Under the pieces are notes generated by a model. That model saw only the letters and a program-made list of their open reading frames with translations, was not told the DNA's origin and searched no databases. A program made the translations under genes and the position numbers. From Argentina anserina (taxonomy: Eukaryota; Streptophyta; Magnoliopsida; Rosales; Rosaceae): 64,000 nucleotides of DNA. Of the stretch, positions 1 to 11,668 are shown piece by piece. Position 1 is the first letter of the stretch; each line of letters starts with the position of its first letter. The stretch spans positions 30,566,001 to 30,630,000 of the forward strand of contig NC_065877.1 of the NCBI RefSeq assembly GCF_933775445.1. The letters run 5' to 3'.

Positions 1-1039
1 TTTCTTGATTACATATGAGCTACTATATTGTTTTTGTTTCTAATTGTTGAAGTATCCATTGACAAAGTCTTCTCTTTTGTACTTTTGTTTAAGGTTGATA
101 ACGAGTCCTGCATATTACTTCCTTTGAAGTTACTGGCTTGCCATATGAGATTCGTAAGAGGTACTATTGTTAACAAGCAACATATATATGCTATGTTAGC
201 TTGTAGAATCCTTATGTCTAGTGATGGCTACAAGAGTTTATATGTATAAGGAGATGCTTCTAATTTTTAATTGGAACAATTTTTATCTTTATCTACTAAG
301 TTGAGACTAATGTGTTCCAATACTTTCATCTCCTTTTTGGTGTCAATGTTGTAGGGTGGATAGTGTAGACCAATTCGAATAAGTTGTATCATTTTTGTGT
401 GCTATGTTGTCAATTGATTCTGGTTGTCTTCTAAAGTTAGAAAAGATCAAATAATTATCGCCTGCCTTTTGAGTGTATTTATTATTCACTATGAATCTTA
501 GTTTCATAAACTATAATAGTGTAATTATTCTTTTATTCTTTGTTTTTTTTAGTCTACATGGTGAGGTCAATGTTTGAAGTCATCGAAGGGAATCAGAGGA
601 TTTCAGGAGTGCTGAGAGGCTAGGAAACCAGCTTATCATGAGGAAAGTAAAAGTAGACTTGAGATATGATTGAATTTTTTATATTTCTAGTTTATGCATT
701 AACTAATGAATGTTGTTGTTGTTGAGATGTAATCCAAATGCTGTGCTAATTTTCATGTTTTAGATGAGAGTCAACTAGTTGATTGATCTTAAAATACTGG
801 GAAAAATTGGAATGTACTAAAGATGGAAAAGTGTAATATGGTTTTTTTCATGGAAAAAGAGGTATATTATCGTAATACAAATTTCATATTCATCCAGTAG
901 CACAAATTAAGCAAACTGGTTCTTATTAATGTCGGCTGCAAGTACTGATATTTTGAGAATGAAGACCTTGAAAATTTTGTTTGGTCATATTAATATTCTT
1001 GAGTCTTGACGCACCATTGTTGTGGGGCTTCAGATTGCA
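1..1039. other. AT-rich stretch without a supported gene
   Basis: I see no ORF here with family resemblance. Short open frames occur but lack codon structure and splice context. A segment near 553-625 follows a T-rich tract ending in AG and reads a short open frame ending in TAG, so it could be part of an exon of a gene entering from the left. That is only a guess. Confidence 0.3.
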
Positions 1040-1179
1040 ATACTGATGGTGGAGATGGCAAATCAGCAGGAAGAGGCAGCTCCAATTGCTGCTGATGATA
1101 ATGGTGATGAAGTTCAGGAAATAGAGAGGAATGAGAAGCATATGAGCGTTGCAGATGTGTCATCACTAAACATCCCATA
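1036..1179 (+). CDS. Possible terminal exon of an unidentified gene
   Basis: After an acceptor-like CTTCAG at 1029-1034, an open frame runs to a TAA at 1177-1179. The peptide is acidic and Gln/Glu-rich, with short stretches MVEMANQQEEAAPIAADDNG and HMSVADVSSLNIP. Its frame is cleaner than the surrounding AT-rich DNA. I do not recognise the family, and the upstream exons would lie to the left or outside the window. It could equally be chance. Confidence 0.2.
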
Positions 1180-1814
1180 AAGGCTTATTGAAATAGTTAG
1201 TTAGTCTTTTATAGGCTTAATTTCGAATAAATATTATGATTATAAGTTGTTAAGAATTACTACTCAAATGAGAAATGGTCTGTTTATTGAAATACCAGAA
1301 GTGGGTTTTAGTGTTTTACCCATATCAAAATCAGAAACCATATGTGCTTGGCTAATTTTTTTTGTTGAAAAATTATATATTGCCATACATGCAGGGACCA
1401 TAGCAAATGTTAAGCAATAAAACGCACCCAAGAAAATCACCAAAACATATTTTATCTAAAATAACTTTGTTATTAAATATAATTACACAAAATAATTATA
1501 TGTTAAAAAAATCAAAACATATAAATTAAAAAAATTAAAAAAAATAAAGTATGTTTTTTTCATTGAGTAATAAACCGGGCAATAAATTACCATATACATC
1601 ACACGGAATAAAAGTAGACAAGAGAACTGTATATGTCAGAGGGGAGTTTCTGAAGGGTGGTGTCGATTTAAGCACGTCCCGAACCCCAAATGGAGATGGT
1701 GCAAATAGGTAGGACAGATTTTTCGTCTCCATAGGCATATCCTAATGGGCACGGATTCCGTCCCCTATAAGCTGAATGGGTACGGAAAGATGGCCGTCCC
1801 CTCAAATCGTCTCG

Positions 1815-4800
1815 CTAGTAGTGTGCTATGTCCACAACAATTTCATCTCCTTCCTGTGATTCTTTCCCAGTCTCACTTCCCATCAGATTCTTGTCACCCT
1901 TATCAAAGGTATACTGTTCTGCTACATCAAGAACAATTTCTTCTCCTTCCTTTGATTCTCTCCCATCCTCACTTCCCATCAAACCCTGGTTGCCCTTTCC
2001 GGGAATTATTATTCCTCCTATGTGATTAGCAGACACAGCTGCTTGAACTGCTTCTAGGTACAGCACCTTCACTAAATTTCTGAAGTGGCGTCTGAAGGTT
2101 GGCACCCTAGACATGGAAGCTACTAGCCCCTGCAGTCTGCAATGGAAACGCTTGTCAGAATGAGAACTGATGTTCACTTACCATGGAATGAAAAAACTAC
2201 TGAAGCAAATAAATTGTCAAAATGATGTCATGCTCCCCACAAATTTCAAACACAAGAAGAAATATTATGAATATCCAAAGGAAAATAACCTTCTAAATAT
2301 GGCCTGCAACTGTGCCCTCCGGACAGGATCTGCAGATGAGAATTCATAATCATCCCATTCCTCGGGCGATTCATTCTTACATTTCATAAAAACATATCTC
2401 AGGGCCATTTCTTCGCTTGTGTCTAGTTGCATATTCTTAATTTGCTCTTTCATGACCAACAACGGTCCAATGAACCAGTCAAACACTTTATCCTTTGGCC
2501 CATTTGCCTTTGTCAACTCTACATCATCAGCTATGGAACCAAATTAGAATATCCACCATTAAGTCCAAGTAAATGATTATAAGAAGCAAGAAAATATGAG
2601 GCATAAACATACATATTACCAACCCAGACGAACTAGACTTGGTTGACGCAAGAAGACACTGCAATATCGACCAAGCAGGTAATTTGATCCCTAACTTCTT
2701 ACAATTTGCCTTCAAGATGCATTCTTCTACATCCTTGACATCTATCAGACCATCACGGAGGAGAATTCTTCCATTAATCTCGCAAGATTTGAAAAACCAG
2801 CCCCACACCTGTAACATTAGAAGTCAAAAAATAACATTAAGTCAATTGTTCTATCTGCAAAACCATGTTGATTTATTACTTCTGGTAAGTTCTAACCTGC
2901 ATTAATTTATACCGGTGGAGTGCCTGCTTCCAAATTCTTGGTTGTTGCGAAACAAGTTTTGATCTAAATGGGGCTTCCCTACCATTTTTGGTTTCATTTT
3001 TATCATTGTCACAGCTCTTCCTCTCTGGGCGAGAACTCATATTTCTACGGTATATCAGCCTGCTGCCACAGGGATGTCTATAATCAAAACTAATACTCCA
3101 GCTAAGTAACCTTACTTTTAACAAGTCAGAAAGAAAATGACTGGGACCTTCACTCTCTCTCTCTCTCTAATAAACCATTTCATTTCAACATGCTGTAATA
3201 TTGATATAGCTTTTCAAACATAAATCAGCAATGTACCTGGGAAAGCAGGATCCCTCCCTTAAGTACAGCAAATCATTTACATATTCATCATATAATGAAA
3301 CCACTGAAACTATAAAGGCAAGTCCTAGCCGGACCGAGTCTTCCTGGAAATTATATAATTCTGTTCAGATAAACTTCATGGCAATGCAAACAATAAGAGG
3401 AAAGATACACAAACAACAACAAAATCAGGAAATTTGACCAAACTTCAGAAAATGATGAGAAAGCAAATAATAGAGTACCTGATACACAATGGCAGCACTA
3501 TATAGTCCTAAAAAGAAGCTGCTCAAGAACGAAGCTACTACACCTGCTACGACTGCCAGAGGCCACAGTAGAATTGCAAGACCAGCGAATGGAACACATA
3601 CCGTTTCCAAGAATGGCCCCTCTCTGCCTATCAAGTCTTCTAATAGCCTCTTCCAGCCTTTGAGGAGCATGTATGGACTTTTCCATAGTGCAACAAGTGT
3701 AATCAAAGCCACATCCACTGGAACTCCAATCACAGTCACCAACAAACAACCTGGCAATTTCATCAACCTAAAAGCAAACGACCAAACCACTCAAAAATTT
3801 CATTTTACATATATTTCTGAAAATGAAAGAAAAATAGGTAGGTAATGATTCTAACTTTATATCCATGGGCTTTTCATCGGCAGGCCTCTGTTCCATTAGT
3901 TCATCCATGCAGGAGAAGTAAGAATGGAAGCAAAAATCTGTGAAGTCCTCCACAATTATGCAGCTTCCTTTGATTGTGAACCAAGTGCCATCCTAGAGTA
4001 AGAAAAAAGTGAGCAAACTTGAACTTCTAAATACTAGACTTATTATTTATAGTCACATATTAATAAGAATGTTGTGAACTTGTGATTGATTTGTCATGAC
4101 ATCAACAAACTGATAAGAATTTTACTTCGTGTTACTGAATTATACTTTATAATACCTAAAAAAAAAGTACCTAATGAAGGAAAAGCATTCCCAACACCTG
4201 CAAACCCTTGCTTCTTACTTTTAGTTCAGATAAAAATACAAAAAAATCAACGGACGATTACTTGCAGTGAAACAAATAGGGCCAAGGAGATGAGAAACAT
4301 ACAACAAAGCAGTGATAGAACTTGTCCCGGACATTCTCGCCAACAGCTTCAAATGTCGCAAGTAGGGGAGAAAAAATTCCATATCCAATCCCACCTAAAA
4401 GACTCCCGACAACTCCAACGACCGGCCAAAGGACAAGCGGCACTGGAAGTAGTACCAGCGCTAGAATCTTTAACACTAGTCCAAGCCTCTTGCTTCTGAA
4501 ATTATGATATCAAGGAAGGTTAAAACCATGTAAAGAAGCACACAGCTAGCATAAATAACCAAATCCATAACCAGATTATTATATATAGATTGAGAACTTG
4601 TTGCAAGGGAAGGGCATACCTTACTACGCAGTAATACGTCCAAACAAAATGTGCTATCCAAAGCCCAGCAATCACAGATGAATTTCCGATCAAAATAATG
4701 CATAGCACTACCGGACCAATGATTGCAGCTATCAAACAAATACCATTCCATTACTTCTACACACATCAAAACTGAAAAACCTATCAAATACCAACATATA

Positions 4801-5055
4801 TATAAACACAGAAAACCTACGATTCGTATATGATACAGCGAAAACATGGCACAAATTGACAGAAAAAAAAAACACAAGGGCACTATTTTCCGGTTGATAA
4901 TTGAGACTACTGTGCATAGCAGAGTAATGAAGAATTAAGAGAATGAGATGGTGCTCTGTACCTTTAACGACGCCAAGGATAAGAAGCAAGAAGAAGAAGG
5001 GTAGGAAGGAGATGAAACTCCACAGCTGGGACAACAAGTCACCCGGAACGTCCAT
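1815..5055 (-). CDS. Uncharacterized multi-pass membrane protein, At3g27390-like
   Basis: Ten exons join in phase to 622 residues: 4962-5055, 4620-4728, 4303-4495, 3856-3992, 3479-3767, 3237-3343, 2897-3077, 2613-2808, 2290-2530 and 1815-2136. The protein starts MDVPGDLLSQLWSFISFLPF. It has several hydrophobic helices in the first 280 residues (around GPVVLCIILIG, LVLLPVPLVLWPVVGVVGSL and LAILLWPLAVVAGVVAS), then a soluble C-terminal half. Landmarks HCFVDGTW, FCFHSYFSCMDEL and RPKDKVF-like GPKDKVFDWF match the plant family typified by Arabidopsis At3g27390, whose role is unknown to me. The exon 8 donor was set at the GTATGT after 2613 because the nearer GT gives an in-frame stop. Length fits the family, at roughly 600 residues. 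It is divergently transcribed from the methyltransferase-like gene starting at 5586. Confidence 0.85.
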
Positions 5056-5585
5056 CAATGTCCTGTAATTTTAGGACAAAGAATTGAAATTTTACTGAGA
5101 AAATAAAAAACAGAGAGCTTTGTTCTTGGGGGATAAAGCACCCACGCTTCTTCTTATATATCTCGGGAAAAGGTTTGATGAGACTCGCTTGTTACGTGGC
5201 GGGAATTCAGTAGCTCCATGCCACACGTGGCCAGCCGTGGAGCTCCTCCTGCAGTTGCGACACGTGACTGTGAGTCGTCACCTGACTCACCTCAGTCACG
5301 CTTTTGGCGGGAAATGTAAGACTTTTGTCGCTTTCTGGTCCGAAATCGGACCCACCCAAAGCCCAAACATGACCACCCGCGAAAAACAGGGCCTTGTAAT
5401 AATGACGAGCCCAAAACCCGACCCGGTTCACACGCTCGCTTCTTCCGGACTAAAAAACTTTGTGACAGCCTGGTTTTTCTCCGAAGTCGCTTCTTTTTTC
5501 TTCCGATTACATTTTCCGTTGGGGAAAGCCGGAGAAGAAAAGTGCTTGTCTTGCAAGTGATTTTGGGGAAAGGAAGGAAGGAAAA
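5056..5585. promoter_or_regulatory. Head-to-head intergenic promoter with G-box/ABRE and E2F-like motifs
   Basis: This 530-bp gap separates two divergent start codons. It holds CACGTG at 5224-5229 and 5261-5266, ACGTGGC at 5194-5200 and an E2F-like TTTTGGCGGGAAA at 5302-5314. A minus-strand TATATAAG lies at 5153-5160, about 100 bp before the minus start. It is GC-richer than its neighbours. The motifs are direct observations; shared control of the two genes is inference. Confidence 0.55.
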
Positions 5586-7780
5586 ATGGAGAGAAGGATT
5601 GAGCACTACGGTAGCTCACAAAAGATACTGCTGGTTGGGGAAGGCGACTTCTCATTCTCTGTTTGCTTGGCTCGAGCTTTTCGCCGCGCGACTAACATGG
5701 TGGCTACTTCTCTCGATTCCAGAGGTACATTGCTCTGGTTTTAATCTGACTACTAAGCCCTGTTGTTTGTGTATGTGCTATAGAGATTTAGGGTTCATCA
5801 AAATTTGTAGTAGCTAGTACTAGTGACAAGGCCATGTTTTGATCATGATTTTAGGGATCATTTGTACTGTTACTTGAAACCCTACTTTGCTCTGGTATAA
5901 ATTTACTCCTTTCACAGTAATTCTCTTTACCTCTATCTAGGGTTTATCTTGAAGGGAAATGTCTTGTTTGGGTAAAAGCTCTGAACCCTAAAGTTCAAAG
6001 CTTTCCTTTGTATCTTTGTAAAGTTTCAATTTTGCTCTGAGTTCATTTTGGTTGTTTGCATTTTGGGGCACAATGTGGTGGTTTTGAGCTTGGCTAGGAC
6101 AAAGTATTGGGGAAAATTTAGGGGGAAAAAAACAAATTTTGGGGAAGGTGTTTTAGTTCATTTTAGCTCGGATTTAAAATGGGGAAAAGAATTTGCGTGA
6201 GGAGCATATAGATGTTTTATATTGGGGAAAAGGAGTAGCGTGACGAGCATAGATGTTGCAACTATCGATGATGACTGATTATCTTTCGACTTTCCAGAAT
6301 CTCTGAGGGAAAAGCATTGGAGCTGTGCGTCACACTTGAATCAGTTGAAGCAGAGAGGATGCCTTGTGTTGCATGATGTGGATGTGCATGACATGGACCA
6401 GCATTACATCCTGAGAAGGATGAAGTTTGATGTTATCATCTTCAACTTTCCTCATGCTGGGCATTACCCTGGGCTCCGTGAGAGTCATCATCAGCTCATT
6501 GAGTAAGTGGAAAATTTTACCTTTAATCTATTGTGTTGCCAATAAAGCTACATTAATTGTGTGTGTGTGTGTGTGTGTAACTGAGATCGTTCCTAATTGC
6601 TAAAGATGAAATGAGATATAATTTAGTCAACCAAATTAAACCTTTCCTTAATCATCAAGTGCGATTTTAGTGACTGTAACCTCAGTCATTAACTTCAGTT
6701 TCAGAATCCATTTTTTTTTTAAATATATTTCTATGCTCAAAATAGCAATAGTGAAGAGCTCAAGAACTGCATTCATTTAGGTGCTTCACCAAAATTAGTA
6801 TAGACAAGATCAGATAAATGTTTGTGAATCTGTGTGAGTAGCATGATCAATGAAGTCATACAGTAAATTTTTGCAACCGATAATGCTGTTAGAAACCCTT
6901 CATTAAGTTTTTTCTTATTTGGATGCACTTTCTTTTTCGTCAGAAGTTCATGATATGCTGTAAATTAGATGAGAACCGTGATCATATTATGTACAAATAA
7001 TGCAATAACTTTTGATTTATTATCTTGTCACCTAAGGAATGTACAAATGACCATTTCCAGTTAAAGTAGGCTGCAGGTCTATATGCATATGATTCACTTT
7101 GATTAAACATCATACATACCCTAATTAGTTATTTAATCTCTCTCTGCTCTTGGTATTACTTGGTTTCAATGGAATAGGATGCACAAGCAATTGCTCAGTG
7201 GGTTTTTTGCAAGTGCCCGAGTGATGCTTCGCTTTGGTGGTGAAGTTCATGTGACAGCCAGGGATGACTACCCGTATAACACATGGGATGTGGAGGAACT
7301 TGCTGCTGAAGAAGGCCTGATTTTGACAGAGAGAGTGTGGTTTGACAAGTCTGACTACCCTGGCTATCACAATAAGAGAGGCGGTGGCATTAACAGCAAC
7401 AAGAAATTTCCACTGAGAGACAGCTACACGTTCAAGTTTATGATTAACTATTAGGTATCAGAAGCAAGTAACACTGACGTGCTTTCGAAGTAATAGACTT
7501 ATGGTGGTGCACTTAGGCCTTTGGAGAGAGGAATATTTTGTTCGCTGCAACTCGACATTATATGGTAGGGTACTATGACTACGTTTTGTTTTCCTGCATA
7601 TGGTTTGCTCCTGACATGAACCATATCAAGTAAGCCGCGATCAGGAGGCTGTGAATCTGTAAACAGTACGTGTTTTGTGCATATGGCTAATTGGCTAAAT
7701 TGATGCTAATGCAGGGTAGTTTTACTAGTCTTGTTTGAAGTACATGTATATGGCAGGAGTACGTGCCCAGGCACCCTTTT
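5375..7780 (+). repeat. Upstream unit of a tandem gene duplication
   Basis: About 2.4 kb, from the proximal promoter (near the CCGCGAAA motif) through all exons, introns and the 3' flank, is repeated at about 8320-10995. Similarity spans promoter, UTRs, introns (shared AATGTTTGTGAATCTGTGTG and similar blocks) and the GCAGGGTAGTT in the downstream flank, so this was a DNA-level tandem duplication and not retroposition. Confidence 0.8.
5586..7454 (+). CDS. DUF2431 / BMT5-like methyltransferase-fold protein (At4g26485-like), copy 1
   Basis: Three exons (5586-5724, 6298-6502, 7178-7454) give 206 residues. Residues 14-25 read ILLVGEGDFSFS, the SAM-binding-like glycine motif of the 25S rRNA (uridine-N3)-methyltransferase domain. 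FDVIIFNFPHAG follows at 90-101, then HVTARDDYPYNTW and a C-terminal block KSDYPGYHNKRGGG. This matches the plant family annotated as heavy-metal or At4g26485-like proteins. In yeast BMT5 the fold methylates 25S rRNA; activity of the short plant forms is not known to me. The start is the first ATG after the TTGGGGAAAGGAAGG leader and begins the conserved domain. It is head-to-head with the membrane protein gene and has a close tandem copy at 8539. Confidence 0.88.
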
Positions 7781-8319
7781 CTTAACTGATCATCGTCATC
7801 TGACATGACTATCACCAGGATAAACCTTCATAGTTAAAACTGAAACTTTTTAAAGGAAAGTGGCCACTGATTCGAAATCGCCTGAGAAGTTGAACACTAA
7901 TCAATCGTCAATATGAAATGCTGCATAAGATAAAACTATATGGCAGCCAATGATGTGAGCACAATTGATGAGATCATTTCTTATCCCTGCCTACGCAATT
8001 TTGATGCCTTAGGCCTGAGCTGGTTGAGAGTGTACTTGGTGGGGATTTGAAAGTTATTATGCTTTATTTTGCTTCAGTTTATTCTTGAACTATGATTTGA
8101 TTTTTTAATAAGCGCATTTATGCGTTATTATTTGCTTAGTGTAGTTTGCATTTGGAGTAGTTCTGTCACTCTATTTGTTTGGTACTTGTAGCCGTGCACC
8201 GCGATTGCCAATGAAGTTATTCATTCCCCTAAAAAAACAGAGAATTGGGGTCTTCTTAAGTACCAAGTCATAACTTCTCACCGCCGGTGAGAGTAAAAGT
8301 GTGAAACTAAGTAACACAT
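7455..8319. other. 3' flank of copy 1 and intergenic spacer
   Basis: It carries one copy (near 7580-7675) of the 90-bp sequence that is triplicated behind the second gene copy. Beyond about 7780 similarity to the other unit fades, and I see no gene. Confidence 0.6.
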
Positions 8320-8538
8320 CCGCGAAACATGAGGGCCTTGTAATAATGCGAACCCACACACCCGGCCCAAACCCCGACCCGGTTCTCAGACTCTCTTGTA
8401 CTATAAAACTTTGTCACAGTCCCTGGTTTTTCTCCAAAGGTCTCTTCTTGGTTTTTTCCGATTACATTTTCGTTTGAAGAAAGCCGGAGAAGAAAAGTGC
8501 TTATATTGCAAGTGATTTTGGGGAAAGGAAGGAGAAAA

Positions 8539-10487
8539 ATGGAGAGATGGATTGAGAACCACTGTAACTCACAACAGATACTGCTAGTCGGGGAAGGCGA
8601 CTTCTCATTCTCTGCTTGCTTGGCTCGAGCTTTTGGCTGCGCGACTAACATGGTGGCTACTTCTCTCGATTCCCAAGGTACATTACTGGCTTTGCTCTAG
8701 CTTCTAAGCCCTGGTGTGCATGTAACTGTTGTGATGATTTTTCAGGGTTCGTCACAATTTGGACTAGTGCAAGAAACAAGACCATGTTTTGATCGGATTT
8801 TAGGGATCATTTGCAGCGCTACCAGTAACAGTACTTTGTTGTCATAGTAATTTTACTCTTTTACCACACCTCTGACTGGGGTTAATTTTTTGGGAAACAG
8901 TACAATCTCTCGAGTTCCCAGCCCTAGAGTTAAAATCTCCCCTTTTTATTTTTGTTGAGCTTCAATTTTGCTTCAAATTCATTTTTGTTTGCATTTTGGG
9001 GCTAAAATGTGGCGGTTTGGAGCTCGGCAGGGACAAAGTTTTGGGGGTTAGGGGAAAAAACTAATTTTGGGAAAGGGTGTTTTGGGTCATTTTAGCCTGA
9101 ATGACGAGCATAGATGTTGCAAGTATTTTATTTTATTTTTTGGTCTGAATTGCAAGTATTTTTAAATGGGGGAAAAAATTTAGCATGACGAGCTTAGATG
9201 TTGCAACTGATGGCGAGTGACTAATTATATTTCGAATTTTCAGCATCTGAGTGGGGAAAGCATTGGAGCTGTGTGTCACACTTGAATGACTTGAGGCAGA
9301 GAGGATGCCAAGTGTTGCATGATGTGAATGTGCATGACATGCACCGGCATTATTTCCTGAGTTGGAAAAAATTTGATGTTATCATCTTCAACTTTCCTCA
9401 TGCTGGGCATTACCCTGGCTTCGGAGAAAGTCATCCTCGGGTCATTGAGTAAGTGGCAAATTTACCTTTACTCTATTGTGTTGCCAATTAGACTACATTA
9501 ATTGTATATGTGGATGGGAGGTGTTTTTAGACTTCCATTTACAATGTAGAGGAAAGGTATGTGAATGTTTGGTTGACATCATAGCCTAATTAACTTAAAG
9601 ATGTAGTTGGCCAAAATCAAAAGCTTTCCTTTATCAAATGAGATTTTAGTGACTGATACAAAAGCTTTGAATTTTATGCCCAAAATAGCAATATTGCATA
9701 TATTCAGAGTTCAAGACTTGCATTCATTTAGATGCATCACCAAGATTAGTATAGATAAGATTAGTTAATGTTTGTGAATCTGTGTGAGTAGCATGATTCA
9801 AGAAGTCATACAGTAAGTTTTCGCAACCAATAATGTTATTGGAAACCCTTCATTAAGATCTTTATTATTTAGATTAATTTTCTAATTTGTCACAAGTTTA
9901 TGATATGCTGGAAAATGATTACTGTGATCATATTATGCACAGATAATGCAAGAAACTGGTATCTTAGAGAACGCAAAACTGTTGGTTTATTATATTATCA
10001 CCTAAGGGATTTACCATTTACCTTGTATAATTTCCAGTTACAGTAGGCTGCAGGTCTATAATAATCAATGTTATGCCAAATGAAGCTCTGTCCTCTATGC
10101 ATATGACTCACTTTCATTAAACATCATCCATACCCTAATTAGTCTCTCTCTCTCTCTCTCTCTCTCGATGTTATTTGGTTTGAATGGAATAGGATGCACA
10201 GGCAATTGCCGTGGGTTTTTCACTTTTTTGCAAGTGCTCGAGTTATGCTTCGTCCTGGTGGTGAAATTCATGTGACAACCAGGGATGACTACCCTTATAA
10301 CACATGGCATGTGGACAGCCCTGCTTCATCAGCAGGGCTGTTTTTGACAGAGAAAGTGTGGTTCGAAAAGTCTGACTACCCTGGCTATCACAATAGGAGA
10401 GGCGGTGACATTGACAGCAACGAAACATTTGCACTGGGAGAGAGTTACACCTTCAAGTTTGAAGCTAAACCTTATTGTATGTATTAG
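8539..10487 (+). CDS. DUF2431 / BMT5-like methyltransferase-fold protein (At4g26485-like), copy 2
   Basis: Three exons (8539-8677, 9244-9448, 10193-10487) give 212 residues. The first two exons are exactly as long as in copy 1 (139 and 205 bp). It keeps ILLVGEGDFSFS, FDVIIFNFPHAGHYPG, HVTTRDDYPYNTW and KSDYPGYHNRRGG. The frame is intact throughout, so the paralogue appears functional. Exon 3 is 18 bp longer, with differences at PWVFHFFASAR and a longer C-terminus ending KPYCMY. Promoter-proximal sequence is shared with copy 1 only over about 215 bp, so expression may differ from copy 1 (inference). Confidence 0.87.
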
Positions 10488-10600
10488 ATAGCAATCAGCC
10501 CTGATGTGCTTCTGAAGTAACAGACTTAAGGTGATGCACTTAGGCCTATGGAGAGAGGAATATTTTGCTTGCTGATAGGCAACTCTATATGGTAGGGTAT

Positions 10601-10870
10601 TATGAGTTTATGACTACATTTTGTTTATGTGCATATGGCTCCTGATATGAACCATATCAAGCAAGCAGCAATCAGGAAGCTGTGAATCTGTAGAGCATTT
10701 TGGCTACAGTTTGTTTATGTGCATATGGCTCCTGATATGAACTATATCAAGCAAGCAGCAATCAGGAAGCTGTGAATCTGTAGAGTATTATGACTACATT
10801 TTGTTTATGTGCGTATGACTCCTGATATGAACCATATCAAGCAAACAGCAATCAGGAAGCTGTGAATCTG
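10601..10870 (+). repeat. Three tandem copies of a 90-bp unit in the 3' flank of copy 2
   Basis: TGTGAATCTGTA recurs at 10681, 10771 and 10861, exactly 90 bp apart. Each unit also holds TTTGTTTATGTGC, a TATGAAC(C/T)ATATCAAGC block and GCAATCAGGAAGC. Copy 1 of the gene has a single related unit, so amplification followed the gene duplication. Confidence 0.9.
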
Positions 10871-10995
10871 TACAGAGCACATGTTTTGTGCATATGGCTT
10901 AGTTAATGCTAATGCAGGGTAGTTCTCGGGTCAAATAATCTGGTTTTAAGTACGTCTATATAGCAATGATATGTGTTGAGGCACTCTTTCCATTT

Positions 10996-11668
10996 TGGGA
11001 TTATTTCCTATGTTTTCGTCTGACATGGGAGACTTATCTACTTATTTGTTCATTTCACAAATATATAGGTAGTAAATTGATGGCCCCGTCTATCAATCAC
11101 CAACGTATATCCGATCTATCCAGTTGCCTACGAGAGATTTCATTTTCAAAATTTGATGCAGCTAGGCATGTAGTTTATTAGTTCATCGAACTCTTTTCTT
11201 GAGATGTTCCTTTTTCTTTCTTTCTTTCTTTTTTTTGAATCAGGATAAGGAAGTTCATCAAGCTCCTTACATTGCTAATTCACACAACAGTTTTCTTCAA
11301 GTTATCTGAAGATTTAATTTTGAGATGGATGATGACCATGCTTGGACGGTGATCTGTTCTGTCTAGTTTTCATGAAAATATATATTATGTGCTTTGTTGA
11401 CGTCAATGTCAGTGGCCTTGAGAATCTCCATCCGAACTTTGTCTCGTTTAGTGACTAATAGCGAATACCAAAAGCTTATTGAATAGTCGCAGTTGTACTA
11501 GATATTATTAGATTATGTTTTAGCACAGGAATAGATCTCATCACTAATTTCCATAAATTCCATAATATCTCCTGCCAGGCTGCCACATACCCCACATTCA
11601 TAGGAGATACTATCTCATGAGAAGCACTCCTTTTCTTTCTGCAGAAATAAGCTCTGTAAGAGAAAGAG
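10996..11668. other. Intergenic spacer before the GT47 gene
   Basis: No supported gene. A TTTC microsatellite-like run lies around 11211-11230. The last bases form the leader of the glycosyltransferase gene. Confidence 0.5.

Larger units (their letters stand above)
8320..10995 (+). repeat. Downstream unit of the tandem gene duplication
   Basis: Partner of the unit at about 5375-7780. It starts near CCGCGAAACATGAGGGCC, which parallels the copy 1 promoter, and ends past GCAGGGTAGTT at about 10915. It is longer mainly because of the triplicated 90-bp block and small intron indels. The G-box part of the copy 1 promoter (5190-5270) was not copied. Confidence 0.8.

Noticed and set aside
3489..3845. 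Plus-strand 118-residue open frame
   Set aside because: It is the antisense shadow of exon 5 of the At3g27390-like gene.
5542..5817. A plus-strand frame overlapping the first exon of methyltransferase copy 1
   Set aside because: It is in another frame from the conserved GEGDFSFS motif; the correct start is the ATG at 5586.
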